In this document: positions 54,683-61,916 of the stretch, piece by piece
How positions within the stretch are numbered: position 1 is the stretch's first letter
How the letters are laid out: each line of letters starts with the position of its first letter
DNA from: an uncultured Clostridia bacterium
GTDB lineage: Bacteria > Bacillota > Clostridia > Christensenellales > Borkfalkiaceae
Direction of reading: 5' to 3'
Assembly: GCA_944354535.1 (NCBI GenBank)
Contig: CALVPY010000004.1
Span: forward strand, 18,825-82,824
DNA: 64,000 bases
Position numbers and translations under genes: made by a program
The notes under the pieces: model-generated
Told to the model about the DNA's origin: nothing
The model's input: only the letters and a program-made list of their open reading frames with translations
Databases searched by the model: none

Positions 54683-55123
54683 TCAAAGGATATTGATGGT
54701 GCCGTCTTCGAGCACTTCCAGCGTATCCCCCGTTTTCACGGTATTCAAAAATTCTTCGCCAAGTTGATCGACGGCGATGACGTCGCTCCCTTCCCACACT
54801 CTTGCGAGCACGATGCCGCTCGCGGCGAGCGAGTCGACGTGCTCGGAAAAGAGGAAGCAGGCGGGGGCGATCTTCATCGAACACACCGTCTGGATAACGA
54901 GGCCGCCCGTCGTCGAGCCGATGGTCACGGGCAGGCACAGCGCCTTCCCCGTGAGGCATTTCCCGAACAGGTCTGCATTGTTCTGATCGGAGGCGATGAC
55001 CTCCTTCGCGTTCTTCAAGGCGCTCTTCTGGAAAGTCGCGAGCGTATTCACGCCCTGATGCGAGACGATCGCCTCGCCCTTCCACTTGCCGCCCGCGAGC
55101 ACTCTTCCTCGGAATATCTTCAT
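54683..55123 (-). CDS. aconitase X swivel-domain (small) subunit
   Basis: A 146-residue protein of the DUF126/AcnX small-subunit family. Landmarks are GGKWKGEAIVSHQGVNTLAT, the Ser loop TIGSTTGGLVIQTVCSMKIA and a C-terminal beta-barrel end TGDTLEVLEDGTINIL. It forms the swivel domain that closes over the active site of the large subunit encoded just upstream (1-base gap). AAGGAGG before ATG 55123 lies inside the end of that gene. Family members dehydrate cis-3-hydroxy-L-proline in bacteria or mevalonate 5-phosphate in archaea. Confidence 0.88.
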   Translation of the reverse strand: MKIFRGRVLAGGKWKGEAIVSHQGVNTLATFQKSALKNAKEVIASDQNNADLFGKCLTGKALCLPVTIGSTTGGLVIQTVCSMKIAPACFLFSEHVDSLAASGIVLARVWEGSDVIAVDQLGEEFLNTVKTGDTLEVLEDGTINIL

Positions 55124-55124
55124 C

Positions 55125-56234
55125 TCAGACGCCCTCCTTTCCCGAAAGGATATTTACGATCTTCTCGTCTTTACAGTAGCGCGCCACCGAATAGGTGCGC
55201 AGTTTATTCGAGTTGGTGAGGATGGCTTTCCCCTTGGTGACGGGGTTGTTGGTGTACATGAGCGGGCAGATGCTTGAAAGCTTCACGCCCATCGCGGTGA
55301 GCTGCCCGTATTCGGGCGCCGCGCGGAATTTTTCCGCAACTTCGGGGGCGGCGGTCATCACCCTGCGCACCTTCACCTTCTTTCTGCCCGCCTCCTTGAG
55401 GGCGGCGGAAAGGGTATGCGTCCAATCCATGAGCTGGTCGTAGGTAAGGTGCGGGCAGCCGATGAAGCAGAGCGCGGGCTTTGCGTCCTTGTTTTTCCAC
55501 ATCACGGGGTAGCTCTTGTAAACGCGTTCGAGCTCTTTGTCGTCGATGATATACTCCTTCGCGTCCTCCGTGATGAGGCGTTCGCCGAGTTCCTTTGCTT
55601 CGGGGGTGAGGCGGTCGATGTGATAGAGCCCGACCGCGCCGTTGGAGGCGGTCGCCGCGCCGAAGTCTTTGAGATAAGCGCACGTCTCTTCGTTGAGCTC
55701 TTCGCCTAAGAAACGGTCGAGGCCGAAGACGTAAGGCACGTCCTCCGTCACCTTCATGCCGATGGCGCTGCCCAAAATTTGCGCTTCGGGCTTCTTCGTG
55801 GTCTTAACATACACCTTCCACGTCGCCTTCCTTCCCTCGTCGGTGACGAGCCCGAAGTAGGGCACCCAGCCGACGATGCTGCCGAAGAGGTCGATCATGC
55901 CGCTGTTGCGGTTGCAGCGCGCGCCCAAAACGGAATTCGCATACACGACGGCGCTGCTCTCCGCCCATGAAAGGACGTCTCCCTTTTTTGGAACATTCCC
56001 GACTTCGGGCAGATACGCCGTGCAGGTGAACGCCTTCCTGTCGCGGAGGCCCACTTGCATGAGCTGCTGTTCGTACTCTTCCTGTTTTCCGTACATGACG
56101 GCGAACACGAGCTTTTCAATGGGGCTGCATTTGACATTTTTGTAGTCGAGCGGGCGGGGATCCACCGTGAATTTGCCGATCGTGTGTACGTTCGCGCGGA
56201 TGAGTTCTTCCATCGTCGCAAAGAGCGGCTTCAT
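55125..56234 (-). CDS. aconitase X catalytic (large) subunit, main open frame of a frameshifted gene
   Basis: A 369-residue DUF521/AcnX catalytic domain. It carries SSAVVYANSVLGARCNRNSG with the iron-sulfur or metal Cys, IGCPHLTYDQLMDW and MTAAPEVAEKF. It would dehydrate a hydroxy acid together with the swivel subunit. This frame lacks the first ~55 residues of the family. They are encoded in another frame at 56234-56401, separated by an apparent one-base loss near 56244-56249. The Met at 56234 lies in mid-domain and has no ribosome binding site. The gene may be inactive, or the sequence may contain an error. Confidence 0.85.
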   Translation of the reverse strand: MKPLFATMEELIRANVHTIGKFTVDPRPLDYKNVKCSPIEKLVFAVMYGKQEEYEQQLMQVGLRDRKAFTCTAYLPEVGNVPKKGDVLSWAESSAVVYANSVLGARCNRNSGMIDLFGSIVGWVPYFGLVTDEGRKATWKVYVKTTKKPEAQILGSAIGMKVTEDVPYVFGLDRFLGEELNEETCAYLKDFGAATASNGAVGLYHIDRLTPEAKELGERLITEDAKEYIIDDKELERVYKSYPVMWKNKDAKPALCFIGCPHLTYDQLMDWTHTLSAALKEAGRKKVKVRRVMTAAPEVAEKFRAAPEYGQLTAMGVKLSSICPLMYTNNPVTKGKAILTNSNKLRTYSVARYCKDEKIVNILSGKEGV

Positions 56235-56401
56235 CAGCGAGATGCGAAGCTCGTGACGAAGTGCCCTTCGGGGTGCGTCACGGGCACCAGCTTTTCCGCG
56301 CCGAAGATGTCGCCGTACATGACGATGGTCTTCATTACTTTGGCAAGCGTTTCGCCCTTCTGCCCGTCAAGCACGGCCTGCTGTTCGGGGGTCAGTTGCA
56401 T
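56234..56401 (-). pseudogene. aconitase X large subunit, N-terminal part in a shifted frame
   Basis: Fifty-five codons starting at ATG 56401, six bases after AAGGAGG, reading MQLTPEQQAVLDGQKGETLA, then VTHPEGHFVTSFASR and a TGA. The AcnX family reads TSFGISLMKPLF at this point. Here TTC-GCATCTCGCTGATGAAG has one G too few to keep that frame. Restoring one base joins this segment to the ORF ending at 55125 and gives a full-length ~425-residue protein. This is either a true frameshift or a sequencing error. Confidence 0.8.
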
Positions 56402-56444
56402 ATCCATCCTCCTTCAATTTACTTGCAAGAGCAGTTCAAAAAAG

Positions 56445-56476
56445 TGTGATTATATCACAAATCAAGTATAGCACAA
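56445..56476 (-). promoter_or_regulatory. promoter with overlapping inverted repeat upstream of the aconitase X operon
   Basis: On the minus strand, TTGTGC (56476-56471), 16 bases, TATAAT (56454-56449). A perfect inverted repeat, TGTGAT-TAT-ATCACA (56445-56459), covers the -10 and is a probable operator. Its arms are spaced 5, not 6, between TGTGA and TCACA, so it is not a standard CRP site. Confidence 0.65.
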
Positions 56477-56544
56477 TGTGAAGCTCTTTTCAAGGGGGAA
56501 ATCGAAAATAGTTGCGGAAGGGGCAAAAATTTCACGCAAAAGGC

Positions 56545-56582
56545 TTGACAGAACTGTTAAAGCTGTATATAATCAATATACA
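56545..56582 (+). promoter_or_regulatory. promoter and operator of the GntR-ABC operon
   Basis: TTGACA (56545-56550), 17 bases, TATAAT (56568-56573). The -10 lies inside the inverted repeat TGTATAT-AATCA-ATATACA (56564-56582), a likely autoregulatory site for the YtrA-type repressor that follows. Confidence 0.85.
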
Positions 56583-56598
56583 CAGTAAGGAGGCAGAC

Positions 56599-56976
56599 GT
56601 GTTTATCCGCATCGACAATCAGAGCAGCGACCCCATCTATTTTCAGATCGCGGAAGCCTTCAAGCGCGAGATCGCGCGCGGCGGGCTCCAAGCGGACGAG
56701 GCGCTGCCCTCCATCCGCAATCTTGCAAAAGATCTGCGCATCAGCGTCATCACGACCAAGCGCGCCTACGAGGAGCTCGAAAAGGAGGGCTACATCTACA
56801 CTTTGGCGGGCAAGGGGTGCTTTGTTTCGCCGCGCAACGAAGAGCTCGTGCGGGAGGAACGCTTGAAGGAGATGGAAAGCCATCTTGCGCGCGCCGCCGA
56901 TCTGGCGCAGCTGTGCGGGCTTTCCAAAGAGGAATGCAAAGAGGCTTTGGAACTGTTTTGGGAGGAAGAACAATGA
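56599..56976 (+). CDS. GntR-family (YtrA subfamily) repressor
   Basis: A 125-residue regulator with an N-terminal winged helix (SDPIYFQIAEAFKREIARGG, SIRNLAKDLRISVITTKRAY, ELEKEGYIYTLAGKGCFV) and a short ~45-residue helical tail. This is the layout of the YtrA subfamily, which controls adjacent ABC exporters. The start is GTG 56599, because AAGGAGG lies 5 bases before it; upstream codons cover the promoter. The stop overlaps the ATPase start by 4 bases. It probably represses its own operon until a membrane- or wall-stress signal appears. Confidence 0.9.
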   Translation: MFIRIDNQSSDPIYFQIAEAFKREIARGGLQADEALPSIRNLAKDLRISVITTKRAYEELEKEGYIYTLAGKGCFVSPRNEELVREERLKEMESHLARAADLAQLCGLSKEECKEALELFWEEEQ

Positions 56977-57812
56977 ACGCCATCGAACTTCGCGGCTTAG
57001 AAAAACATTATCGGGGGTTTACGTTCGGGCCCATTGACCTGACGCTCCCTTCGGGCTGCATCATGGGGCTCGTGGGGGTGAACGGCGCGGGCAAGACGAC
57101 GCTCTTCCGCCTGCTTTTCGGTATGGCGAAAAAGGAGGGCGGCACGGTGCGCCTTTTGGGGCAGGACGCGGAGGGGAACGCAAGCCTCAAAGAAGAGCTC
57201 GGCGTCGTGTTGGAGAGCGCGGGCTTCCCCGCCTGCCTCACCCCTGCCGAGATCGGGAGCTTTCTGAAGGGCTGCTATTCCCGCTGGGATGAGAAGAAGT
57301 ATGAGGAACTTCTTGCCCGCTTCCGGGTGGGGGAGGTGAAGTATTCGGCGCTTTCGCGCGGCATGAAGATGAAGCTCCTGCTCGCGGCGGCGCTCTCGCA
57401 CGAGCCCAAGCTTTTGCTTTTGGACGAGGCGACGAGCGGGCTCGACCCCGTAGCGCGGCAGGATATTCTGGATATGCTGATGGAATTTACGCGCGACGAG
57501 GCGCATTCCGTGCTCTTTTCTTCGCACATTGCAGACGATCTGGAGAAGGTGTGCGACTATGTCACCTTCTTGCACGGCGGCAAGGTGCTCTTGTCGGAAG
57601 AAAAGGACGCGCTCTTGGAACGCTACGGCGTTCTGAACTGTCCGGAGGAGGAGTTTTCGGCGATCCCGCGGGAGGGCGTCCTCTCCTTCCGCCGTTCGCC
57701 CTACGGCGTCACCGCCGTGGTGCGGCAGGAAGCGCTCCCCATAGGAGTGCAGGTGCAGCGCGTGGGGCTCGAAGAACTCTTCCGCGCGCTCGTTCAAGAG
57801 GAGGTCGTATGA
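56973..57812 (+). CDS. ABC transporter ATPase
   Basis: A 279-residue ATP-binding protein: Walker A GVNGAGKTTLFRLLFG, signature-like ALSRGMKMKLLLAAALSHEP, Walker B LLLLDEATSGLDP and H-loop SSHIADDL. The C-terminal ~70 residues are a small beta domain. The signature reads SRGMKMK rather than LSGGQ, which is common in YtrB/BcrA-like exporters. The start overlaps the GntR stop and the stop overlaps the permease start, so the three are translationally coupled. It probably exports or removes a peptide antibiotic or envelope-active compound. Confidence 0.9.
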   Translation: MNAIELRGLEKHYRGFTFGPIDLTLPSGCIMGLVGVNGAGKTTLFRLLFGMAKKEGGTVRLLGQDAEGNASLKEELGVVLESAGFPACLTPAEIGSFLKGCYSRWDEKKYEELLARFRVGEVKYSALSRGMKMKLLLAAALSHEPKLLLLDEATSGLDPVARQDILDMLMEFTRDEAHSVLFSSHIADDLEKVCDYVTFLHGGKVLLSEEKDALLERYGVLNCPEEEFSAIPREGVLSFRRSPYGVTAVVRQEALPIGVQVQRVGLEELFRALVQEEVV

Positions 57813-58429
57813 AAGGGCTGTTGAAAAAGGATATTCTGCTTGCCGTCAAGACGTATAAATTCATCCTCATCGTCTGTATCGTGCTGTTTGCGGTGCGCTT
57901 TTTTGCGGAGGAGGTGTCCGTCGCCGTGCTCCTTCCCGTGATGTTCGCGGGGATGCTGCCGACCTCCCTTCTCGCGGTGGACGAGCGCGACGGCTGGGAC
58001 CGCACGGCGGAGATGCTTCCCGTCACGCGGGCGCAGCGCGTGGGCGCCAAGTTTTTGCTCGGCTTTTTGTTCTGGGCGGGGATGGCGGCGCTCTCCCTCT
58101 TTGTAGAGGCGGGGGCTTCCCTCGTGCAGGGGAACTTCGACGGGACGTCGTTTCTGACGATGGCGGCGCTCTTTGCCGTCGCGGGGCTTGCCTGCCCTGC
58201 TATTACGCTCACGTTCGGCTTCCGTTTCGGCACCGAAAAGGCGCGCTATCTCTATTTCCTCCTGATGGCGGTGATCTTCGCGGCGGGCGCGGCGCTCTTC
58301 ATGTTTCCGGCCGAGGGCTTCTCCTTCCCATGGTGGGGGAGCGTGCTCACGCTTTTGGGCGCGTTTGCCGTTTACGGGCTCTTATATCTCCTTTCCGCGG
58401 CGCTCTACAAAAAGAGAGAGCTGACATAA
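57809..58429 (+). CDS. ABC-2-type membrane permease
   Basis: A 206-residue protein with about six hydrophobic segments (for example FILIVCIVLFAVRFFAEEVS, VAVLLPVMFAGMLPTSLLAV and LLGAFAVYGLLYLLSAALYK). It matches the short ABC-2 permeases that pair with YtrB-like ATPases; the segment DERDGWDRTAEMLPVTRAQR is the typical cytoplasmic loop. The start overlaps the ATPase stop by 4 bases. The transported compound is unknown. Confidence 0.85.
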   Translation: MKGLLKKDILLAVKTYKFILIVCIVLFAVRFFAEEVSVAVLLPVMFAGMLPTSLLAVDERDGWDRTAEMLPVTRAQRVGAKFLLGFLFWAGMAALSLFVEAGASLVQGNFDGTSFLTMAALFAVAGLACPAITLTFGFRFGTEKARYLYFLLMAVIFAAGAALFMFPAEGFSFPWWGSVLTLLGAFAVYGLLYLLSAALYKKRELT

Positions 58430-58450
58430 GCGGGCTTGGGGGGTGATGGG

Positions 58451-59044
58451 ATGGATCGGAATACGCCGACGCTCTTGACGGAGCGGCTTGTTTTGCGAAA
58501 ATTTACCGAAGGCGATCTCGGGGCGCTCTTTGCGCTTCTCCGGGATGAAGAAGTGAATACTTTTTTGCCGTGGTTTCCGGCCGAAACGATCGGGGACGCG
58601 CGTAGGTTTTATAAAGAGCGCATCGAGGCGGTCTATGAGAAAGAACAGGGCTGTTTTTATGCCGTCTGCCTGCGGGAGGACGATATCCCCGTCGGCTACA
58701 TCAACGTCGGGGCGGAGGAGAGCCGCGATCTGGGCTATGCGCTGCGCAAGGAGCTTTGGCATCGCGGGATCGTGAGCGAGGCGGGAAGAAAGATCTTGGA
58801 ACAGCTGCGCCAAGAGGGCGTTCCGTATGTGACGGCGACACACGACAGGAACAATCCGCGCAGCGGCGGCGTCATGCGCAGCCTCGGGATGAAGTACTGC
58901 TATTCCTATGAAGAACAATGGCAGCCGAAGGATATCCCCGTCGTGTTCCGGATGTATCAGCTCAACCTGGACGGCAAGGAGCGCGTCTTTCGCAGGTATT
59001 GGGATGCTTCCAAGGTGCATTTTATCGAAACGGGCTTGACGTGA
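58451..59044 (+). CDS. GNAT-family N-acetyltransferase
   Basis: A 197-residue acetyltransferase of the RimJ/RimL type. The N-terminus is TLLTERLVLRKFTEGDLGAL. The acetyl-CoA loop appears as GYALRKELWHRGIVSEAGRK, and ATHDRNNPRSGGVMRSLGMK is the motif B region. Targets may be a ribosomal protein N-terminus, an amino group of a small molecule or an antibiotic. ATG 58451 has a G-rich stretch upstream. It lies 21 bases after the permease and could belong to that operon, but it is not a usual member. Confidence 0.87.
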   Translation: MDRNTPTLLTERLVLRKFTEGDLGALFALLRDEEVNTFLPWFPAETIGDARRFYKERIEAVYEKEQGCFYAVCLREDDIPVGYINVGAEESRDLGYALRKELWHRGIVSEAGRKILEQLRQEGVPYVTATHDRNNPRSGGVMRSLGMKYCYSYEEQWQPKDIPVVFRMYQLNLDGKERVFRRYWDASKVHFIETGLT

Positions 59045-59045
59045 G

Positions 59046-59069
59046 CCGCGTTCTCTTCAAAGAGCGCGG
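59046..59069 (+). other. hairpin after the acetyltransferase gene
   Basis: CCGCG (59046-59050) pairs with CGCGG (59065-59069), and CTCTT with AAGAG inside, with two bulged T residues. No U-tract follows, so I do not call it a terminator. Confidence 0.4.
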
Positions 59070-59153
59070 GCATAAGCGCGATGTGCGGCGCATATCCTAT
59101 CTCGGCGGACGTTTGGGCGTTCCGCAGCGCGTTTTTGCGCAGAGGAGGGGGAT

Positions 59154-60578
59154 ATGCGCCTCAAATTTTGCAAAAAAGCATGGGTCTGTCTGCTGGCGGC
59201 GCCCTTTTTCGTCGTGTTTTTGGCAGGGCTTGCTTCCTGCAAGCGTGAAGAGGCGCGGCCCGCCTATCATATTTCCGCCGAGTACGTTCCCGCAGCGGGC
59301 ATTTTATACGGCGAGATGACCGTCGAAGTGCCCAACCTTTCCGAAGAGCCGAAGGAAGAAATCGGGTTCGCGCTCTATCCCAACGCCTTCCGCGAAGACG
59401 CGCCCTGCCCGCCTTTGCCCGAGGCGTACTTTTCCGCCGCTTACTATGAGGGCGAAAGCTTCGGCGGCATCGACGTGCGCGAACTCACGGGTGCGAAGGC
59501 GTGGGAAGTTTCGGAGGGCGGCGAGGCGCTCACCGTCACCCTCTCCGCGCCGCTTGCGTCGGGCGGGAAGGCGCAGCTTTCCATGAAGTTCGAGGTCATG
59601 CTGCCCAAGATGGATTTCCGCCTCGGCATCGGCGAACACACTGTCAATTTATCGCACTTTTTCCCCGTGCTCTCGGAAGAGCCGCCCGCCTTTTCCTCCG
59701 TCGGCGACCCCTTTCCCGCAGAGCGCGCCGATTACACGTTCTCGCTCACCGCGCCCGCCTCGTACGACATCATCTGCGGCTTTGAGGGCGAAACGACCGA
59801 AAATAACGGCAGAAAGACGCTCTCGGTGCAGGCGGAGAACGTGCGCGAGGTCGCATTCGTCCTCGCCGAGGGCATGACCTGCACGAAAGGGGAGGCGGAC
59901 GGCACGCCCGTCGAATATTGGCACTTCCGCAAAGACGCCTCCGCGGAGCTTTCTGCTGCCGCGGGCAGCCTTTCCTATTTTGGGGAGCAGTTCGGGGAAT
60001 ACGTCTATCCCAAATACGTCGTCGTGGAGACCGACCTTCCCTTCGGCGGCAGCGAACAGACGGCGCTCTCTTTCGTCTCGTCCTCTCTGCGCGGCGACGA
60101 CCTTATAGCCGCCGTCGTGCATGAAACGGCGCATCAGTGGTGGTATGCGATGGCGGGCAGCGACGAAGTCCGCTCTGCATGGCTGGACGAAGGCCTTGCA
60201 GAATATAGCACGGCGCTCTATTTCGGGGCAGCGGAAGGGCGCTATCGGGAACTTGTCTCGGCGGCGGAAGGCAGGTACCGCGCCTTCGTTTCCGTGCGCG
60301 AACAGCTTTCGGACGGCGTCGATACCTCGATGGATCGTCCGCTTTCCGCATTTTCGGGCGCCTACGAGTACCGCAGCATCGCCTACGATAAGAGCGTCAT
60401 CCTCTTCGACCGCCTCTGTGAAGTGCTGGGCGACAAGTTGATCTCAGGCCTTCGCCGCTGCTTTTCGGCGGCAAAGGGCAAAACGCTCACTCCCGAAACG
60501 CTCATATCCTCTCTTTCTTCGGGCATGGATGTTTCCGGTATTTTCACTTCTTTCCGCGAAGGGACGTGCATCATCTGA
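59154..60578 (+). CDS. M1-like (gluzincin) metallopeptidase lipoprotein
   Basis: A 474-residue lipoprotein (lipobox LASC, Cys near residue 25). The N-terminal beta-saddle domain (~residues 35-240) is followed by a catalytic domain with the zinc site HETAHQWW (His323, Glu324, His327). The third ligand is Glu346 in LDEGLAEY, exactly 18 residues after His327. This is the M1 aminopeptidase signature. The usual GAMEN motif is replaced by PFGGSEQTAL, and the helical C-terminal domain is short. It therefore belongs to the M1-like family with divergent substrate recognition. GGAGG precedes ATG 59154. Confidence 0.88.
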   Translation: MRLKFCKKAWVCLLAAPFFVVFLAGLASCKREEARPAYHISAEYVPAAGILYGEMTVEVPNLSEEPKEEIGFALYPNAFREDAPCPPLPEAYFSAAYYEGESFGGIDVRELTGAKAWEVSEGGEALTVTLSAPLASGGKAQLSMKFEVMLPKMDFRLGIGEHTVNLSHFFPVLSEEPPAFSSVGDPFPAERADYTFSLTAPASYDIICGFEGETTENNGRKTLSVQAENVREVAFVLAEGMTCTKGEADGTPVEYWHFRKDASAELSAAAGSLSYFGEQFGEYVYPKYVVVETDLPFGGSEQTALSFVSSSLRGDDLIAAVVHETAHQWWYAMAGSDEVRSAWLDEGLAEYSTALYFGAAEGRYRELVSAAEGRYRAFVSVREQLSDGVDTSMDRPLSAFSGAYEYRSIAYDKSVILFDRLCEVLGDKLISGLRRCFSAAKGKTLTPETLISSLSSGMDVSGIFTSFREGTCII

Positions 60579-60652
60579 GGGGGGAAATCGTCTGCCCCGA
60601 GGCCTCGCCGTCCTCTGCCGAAAATTGCGGGCAAAAATTTTTTGTAAAACGG

Positions 60653-60681
60653 TTGCCAAATCGCCGCCGATGGTCTATAAT
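60653..60681 (+). promoter_or_regulatory. promoter of the corA leader
   Basis: TTGCCA (60653-60658), 17 bases, TATAAT (60676-60681). Transcription would start near 60688, about 240 bases before corA. A hairpin GCATGGGG/CCCCGTGC (60692-60699, 60703-60710) lies at the 5' end of the leader. The preceding 60579-60652 shows no gene. Confidence 0.85.
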
Positions 60682-60734
60682 AAGGATGATGGCATGGGGA
60701 AGCCCCGTGCTGCAGTCTGAAAGGAGAGCAAAAA

Positions 60735-60815
60735 ATGGACGACCCAAATAACCGATGCGTTATGACAACAGGTCACACCTCTGTGCGTAAAGTCCGCAGG
60801 AAGCTTTCTATGTGA
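60735..60815 (+). CDS. 26-codon leader peptide upstream of corA
   Basis: A short ORF with a good ribosome binding site (AAAGGAGAG, ~9 bases before ATG 60735). The peptide is MDDPNNRCVMTTGHTSVRKV followed by six more residues (RRKLSM). It lies between the leader promoter and the terminator in front of corA. Codons 16-18 (TCT GTG CGT, 60780-60788) are an exact copy of the right arm of that terminator, so their occupancy by a ribosome should decide which hairpin forms. The Asp-Asp-Pro start resembles the acidic/proline starts that destabilise ribosomes at low Mg2+, as known for MgtL. Its role as a peptide is probably only regulatory. Confidence 0.65.
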   Translation: MDDPNNRCVMTTGHTSVRKVRRKLSM

Positions 60816-60859
60816 GCGTTTTTTCGCCCGCATCCATTTGCATTTCCAAGACGCACAGA
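60780..60859 (+). promoter_or_regulatory. candidate antiterminator pairing in the corA leader
   Basis: TCTGTGCGT (60780-60788) inside the leader ORF can pair over nine bases with ACGCACAGA (60851-60859), the left arm of the terminator. The two structures exclude each other. A small local hairpin (TGCG 60784-60787 with CGCA 60795-60798) may compete. Confidence 0.65.
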
Positions 60860-60880
60860 TGGTTTTTCTGTGCGTTTTTT
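60851..60880 (+). terminator. intrinsic terminator/attenuator before corA
   Basis: ACGCACAGA (60851-60859) pairs with TCTGTGCGT (60867-60875) around TGGTTTT, followed by a run of six T (60875-60880). No gene ends here except the leader ORF, so it is an attenuator. A GNRA-capped hairpin (TTCGGG-GAGA-CCCGAA, 60890-60905) follows before the corA start. Confidence 0.8.
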
Positions 60881-60929
60881 GCTGCCTTCTTCGGGGAGAC
60901 CCGAAATCTAACGCAAGGCGGAAATGCTT

Positions 60930-61916
60930 ATGATCAATTACTTCAAGACTGTTCAAGGCCGTATGGAGCGCCTCTCCGCGTACGAGAAGGCGTGCTGGAT
61001 CGACATGGTCAACCCTTCCGACGACGAGGTCGAAGACATCGCAGCCCTCACGGGCATCGACGAAACGCTCTTAAAGGCCGCCCTCGATGAAGAGGAGTCC
61101 GCCCGTCTCGAGCGCGACGATAACGTCATCATGTGCCTCATGGATACCCCCGTCATCACCGATACCGACGAGGGCGACATCTACGAGACCATCCCTCTTT
61201 CCGTGATCTCCAACAAGGAGTGCCTCGTCACGGTGTGCCTGCGCGGCAATCCCGTGCTCGGCGGGTTCGTTTCCAACCGCGTCAGCGCCGATACGACGAA
61301 GCCCACTTCCTTCCTCCTTTCCTTCATGATGGGGAACGCCAAAGTGTTCCTTTCCAACCTCAGGCAGATCGATAAAAAATCGCTGCGCGTTCAGGCGGAA
61401 CTGCACCGCTCCATGAAGAACAAGGAACTCATCCAGCTTCTGGCGCTCGAAAATTCCCTCGTCTATTTCTCGACGGCACTGAGCGCGACGTACAGTGTGT
61501 ACACCAAGGTGGGCAGGCTCCCTTCCATTGCCGAGAACGAGGAATATCAGGAACTGTTTGAAGATATCCTCATCGAGGCCAAGCAGGCTGCCGAAATGTG
61601 TAATATCTACCGCGACATTTTGTCGGGCACGATGGACGCCTACGCTTCCGTCATCTCCAACAACGTCAACAGCGTCATGAAGCTGCTCGCGGTCATCACC
61701 TTCGTCATCGCCGTGCCCACGCTCATCGCGAGCCTCTGGGGCATGAACGTCCCCGTTCCCTTCGAAGGGAATGTGTGGGGATTCTGGATCGTCATCGGCA
61801 TCGCCGTCGTCATCAGCATCGTCGCTGCCGTGTGGATCGTACACGCCACCAATTCCGTGCGCATCAAGACGCCGCGCCAGGTCAAACGCAAACGCCGCGG
61901 CGGAGGAGATCACTGA
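60930..61916 (+). CDS. corA: CorA-family Mg2+/divalent cation transporter
   Basis: A 328-residue channel subunit with a large cytoplasmic funnel domain (~residues 1-260) and two C-terminal membrane helices. The selectivity motif is GMN in SLWGMNVPVPF, followed by the second helix and a basic tail (VKRKRRGGG). It moves Mg2+ and perhaps Co2+ or Ni2+ into the cell. I chose ATG 60930 because AAGGCGG is 8 bases upstream; ATG 60924 is too close to it. The attenuator leader upstream suggests control by ribosome behaviour, possibly Mg2+ level. The stop overlaps the next start. Confidence 0.92.
   Translation: MINYFKTVQGRMERLSAYEKACWIDMVNPSDDEVEDIAALTGIDETLLKAALDEEESARLERDDNVIMCLMDTPVITDTDEGDIYETIPLSVISNKECLVTVCLRGNPVLGGFVSNRVSADTTKPTSFLLSFMMGNAKVFLSNLRQIDKKSLRVQAELHRSMKNKELIQLLALENSLVYFSTALSATYSVYTKVGRLPSIAENEEYQELFEDILIEAKQAAEMCNIYRDILSGTMDAYASVISNNVNSVMKLLAVITFVIAVPTLIASLWGMNVPVPFEGNVWGFWIVIGIAVVISIVAAVWIVHATNSVRIKTPRQVKRKRRGGGDH

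Noticed and set aside
60682-60929. An M-box (Mg2+) or other known metal riboswitch in the corA leader.
   Set aside because: The leader is shorter than an M-box and I do not find its conserved core. The short ORF and the duplicated terminator arm explain the region better, though a structure search would be needed to exclude a variant aptamer.
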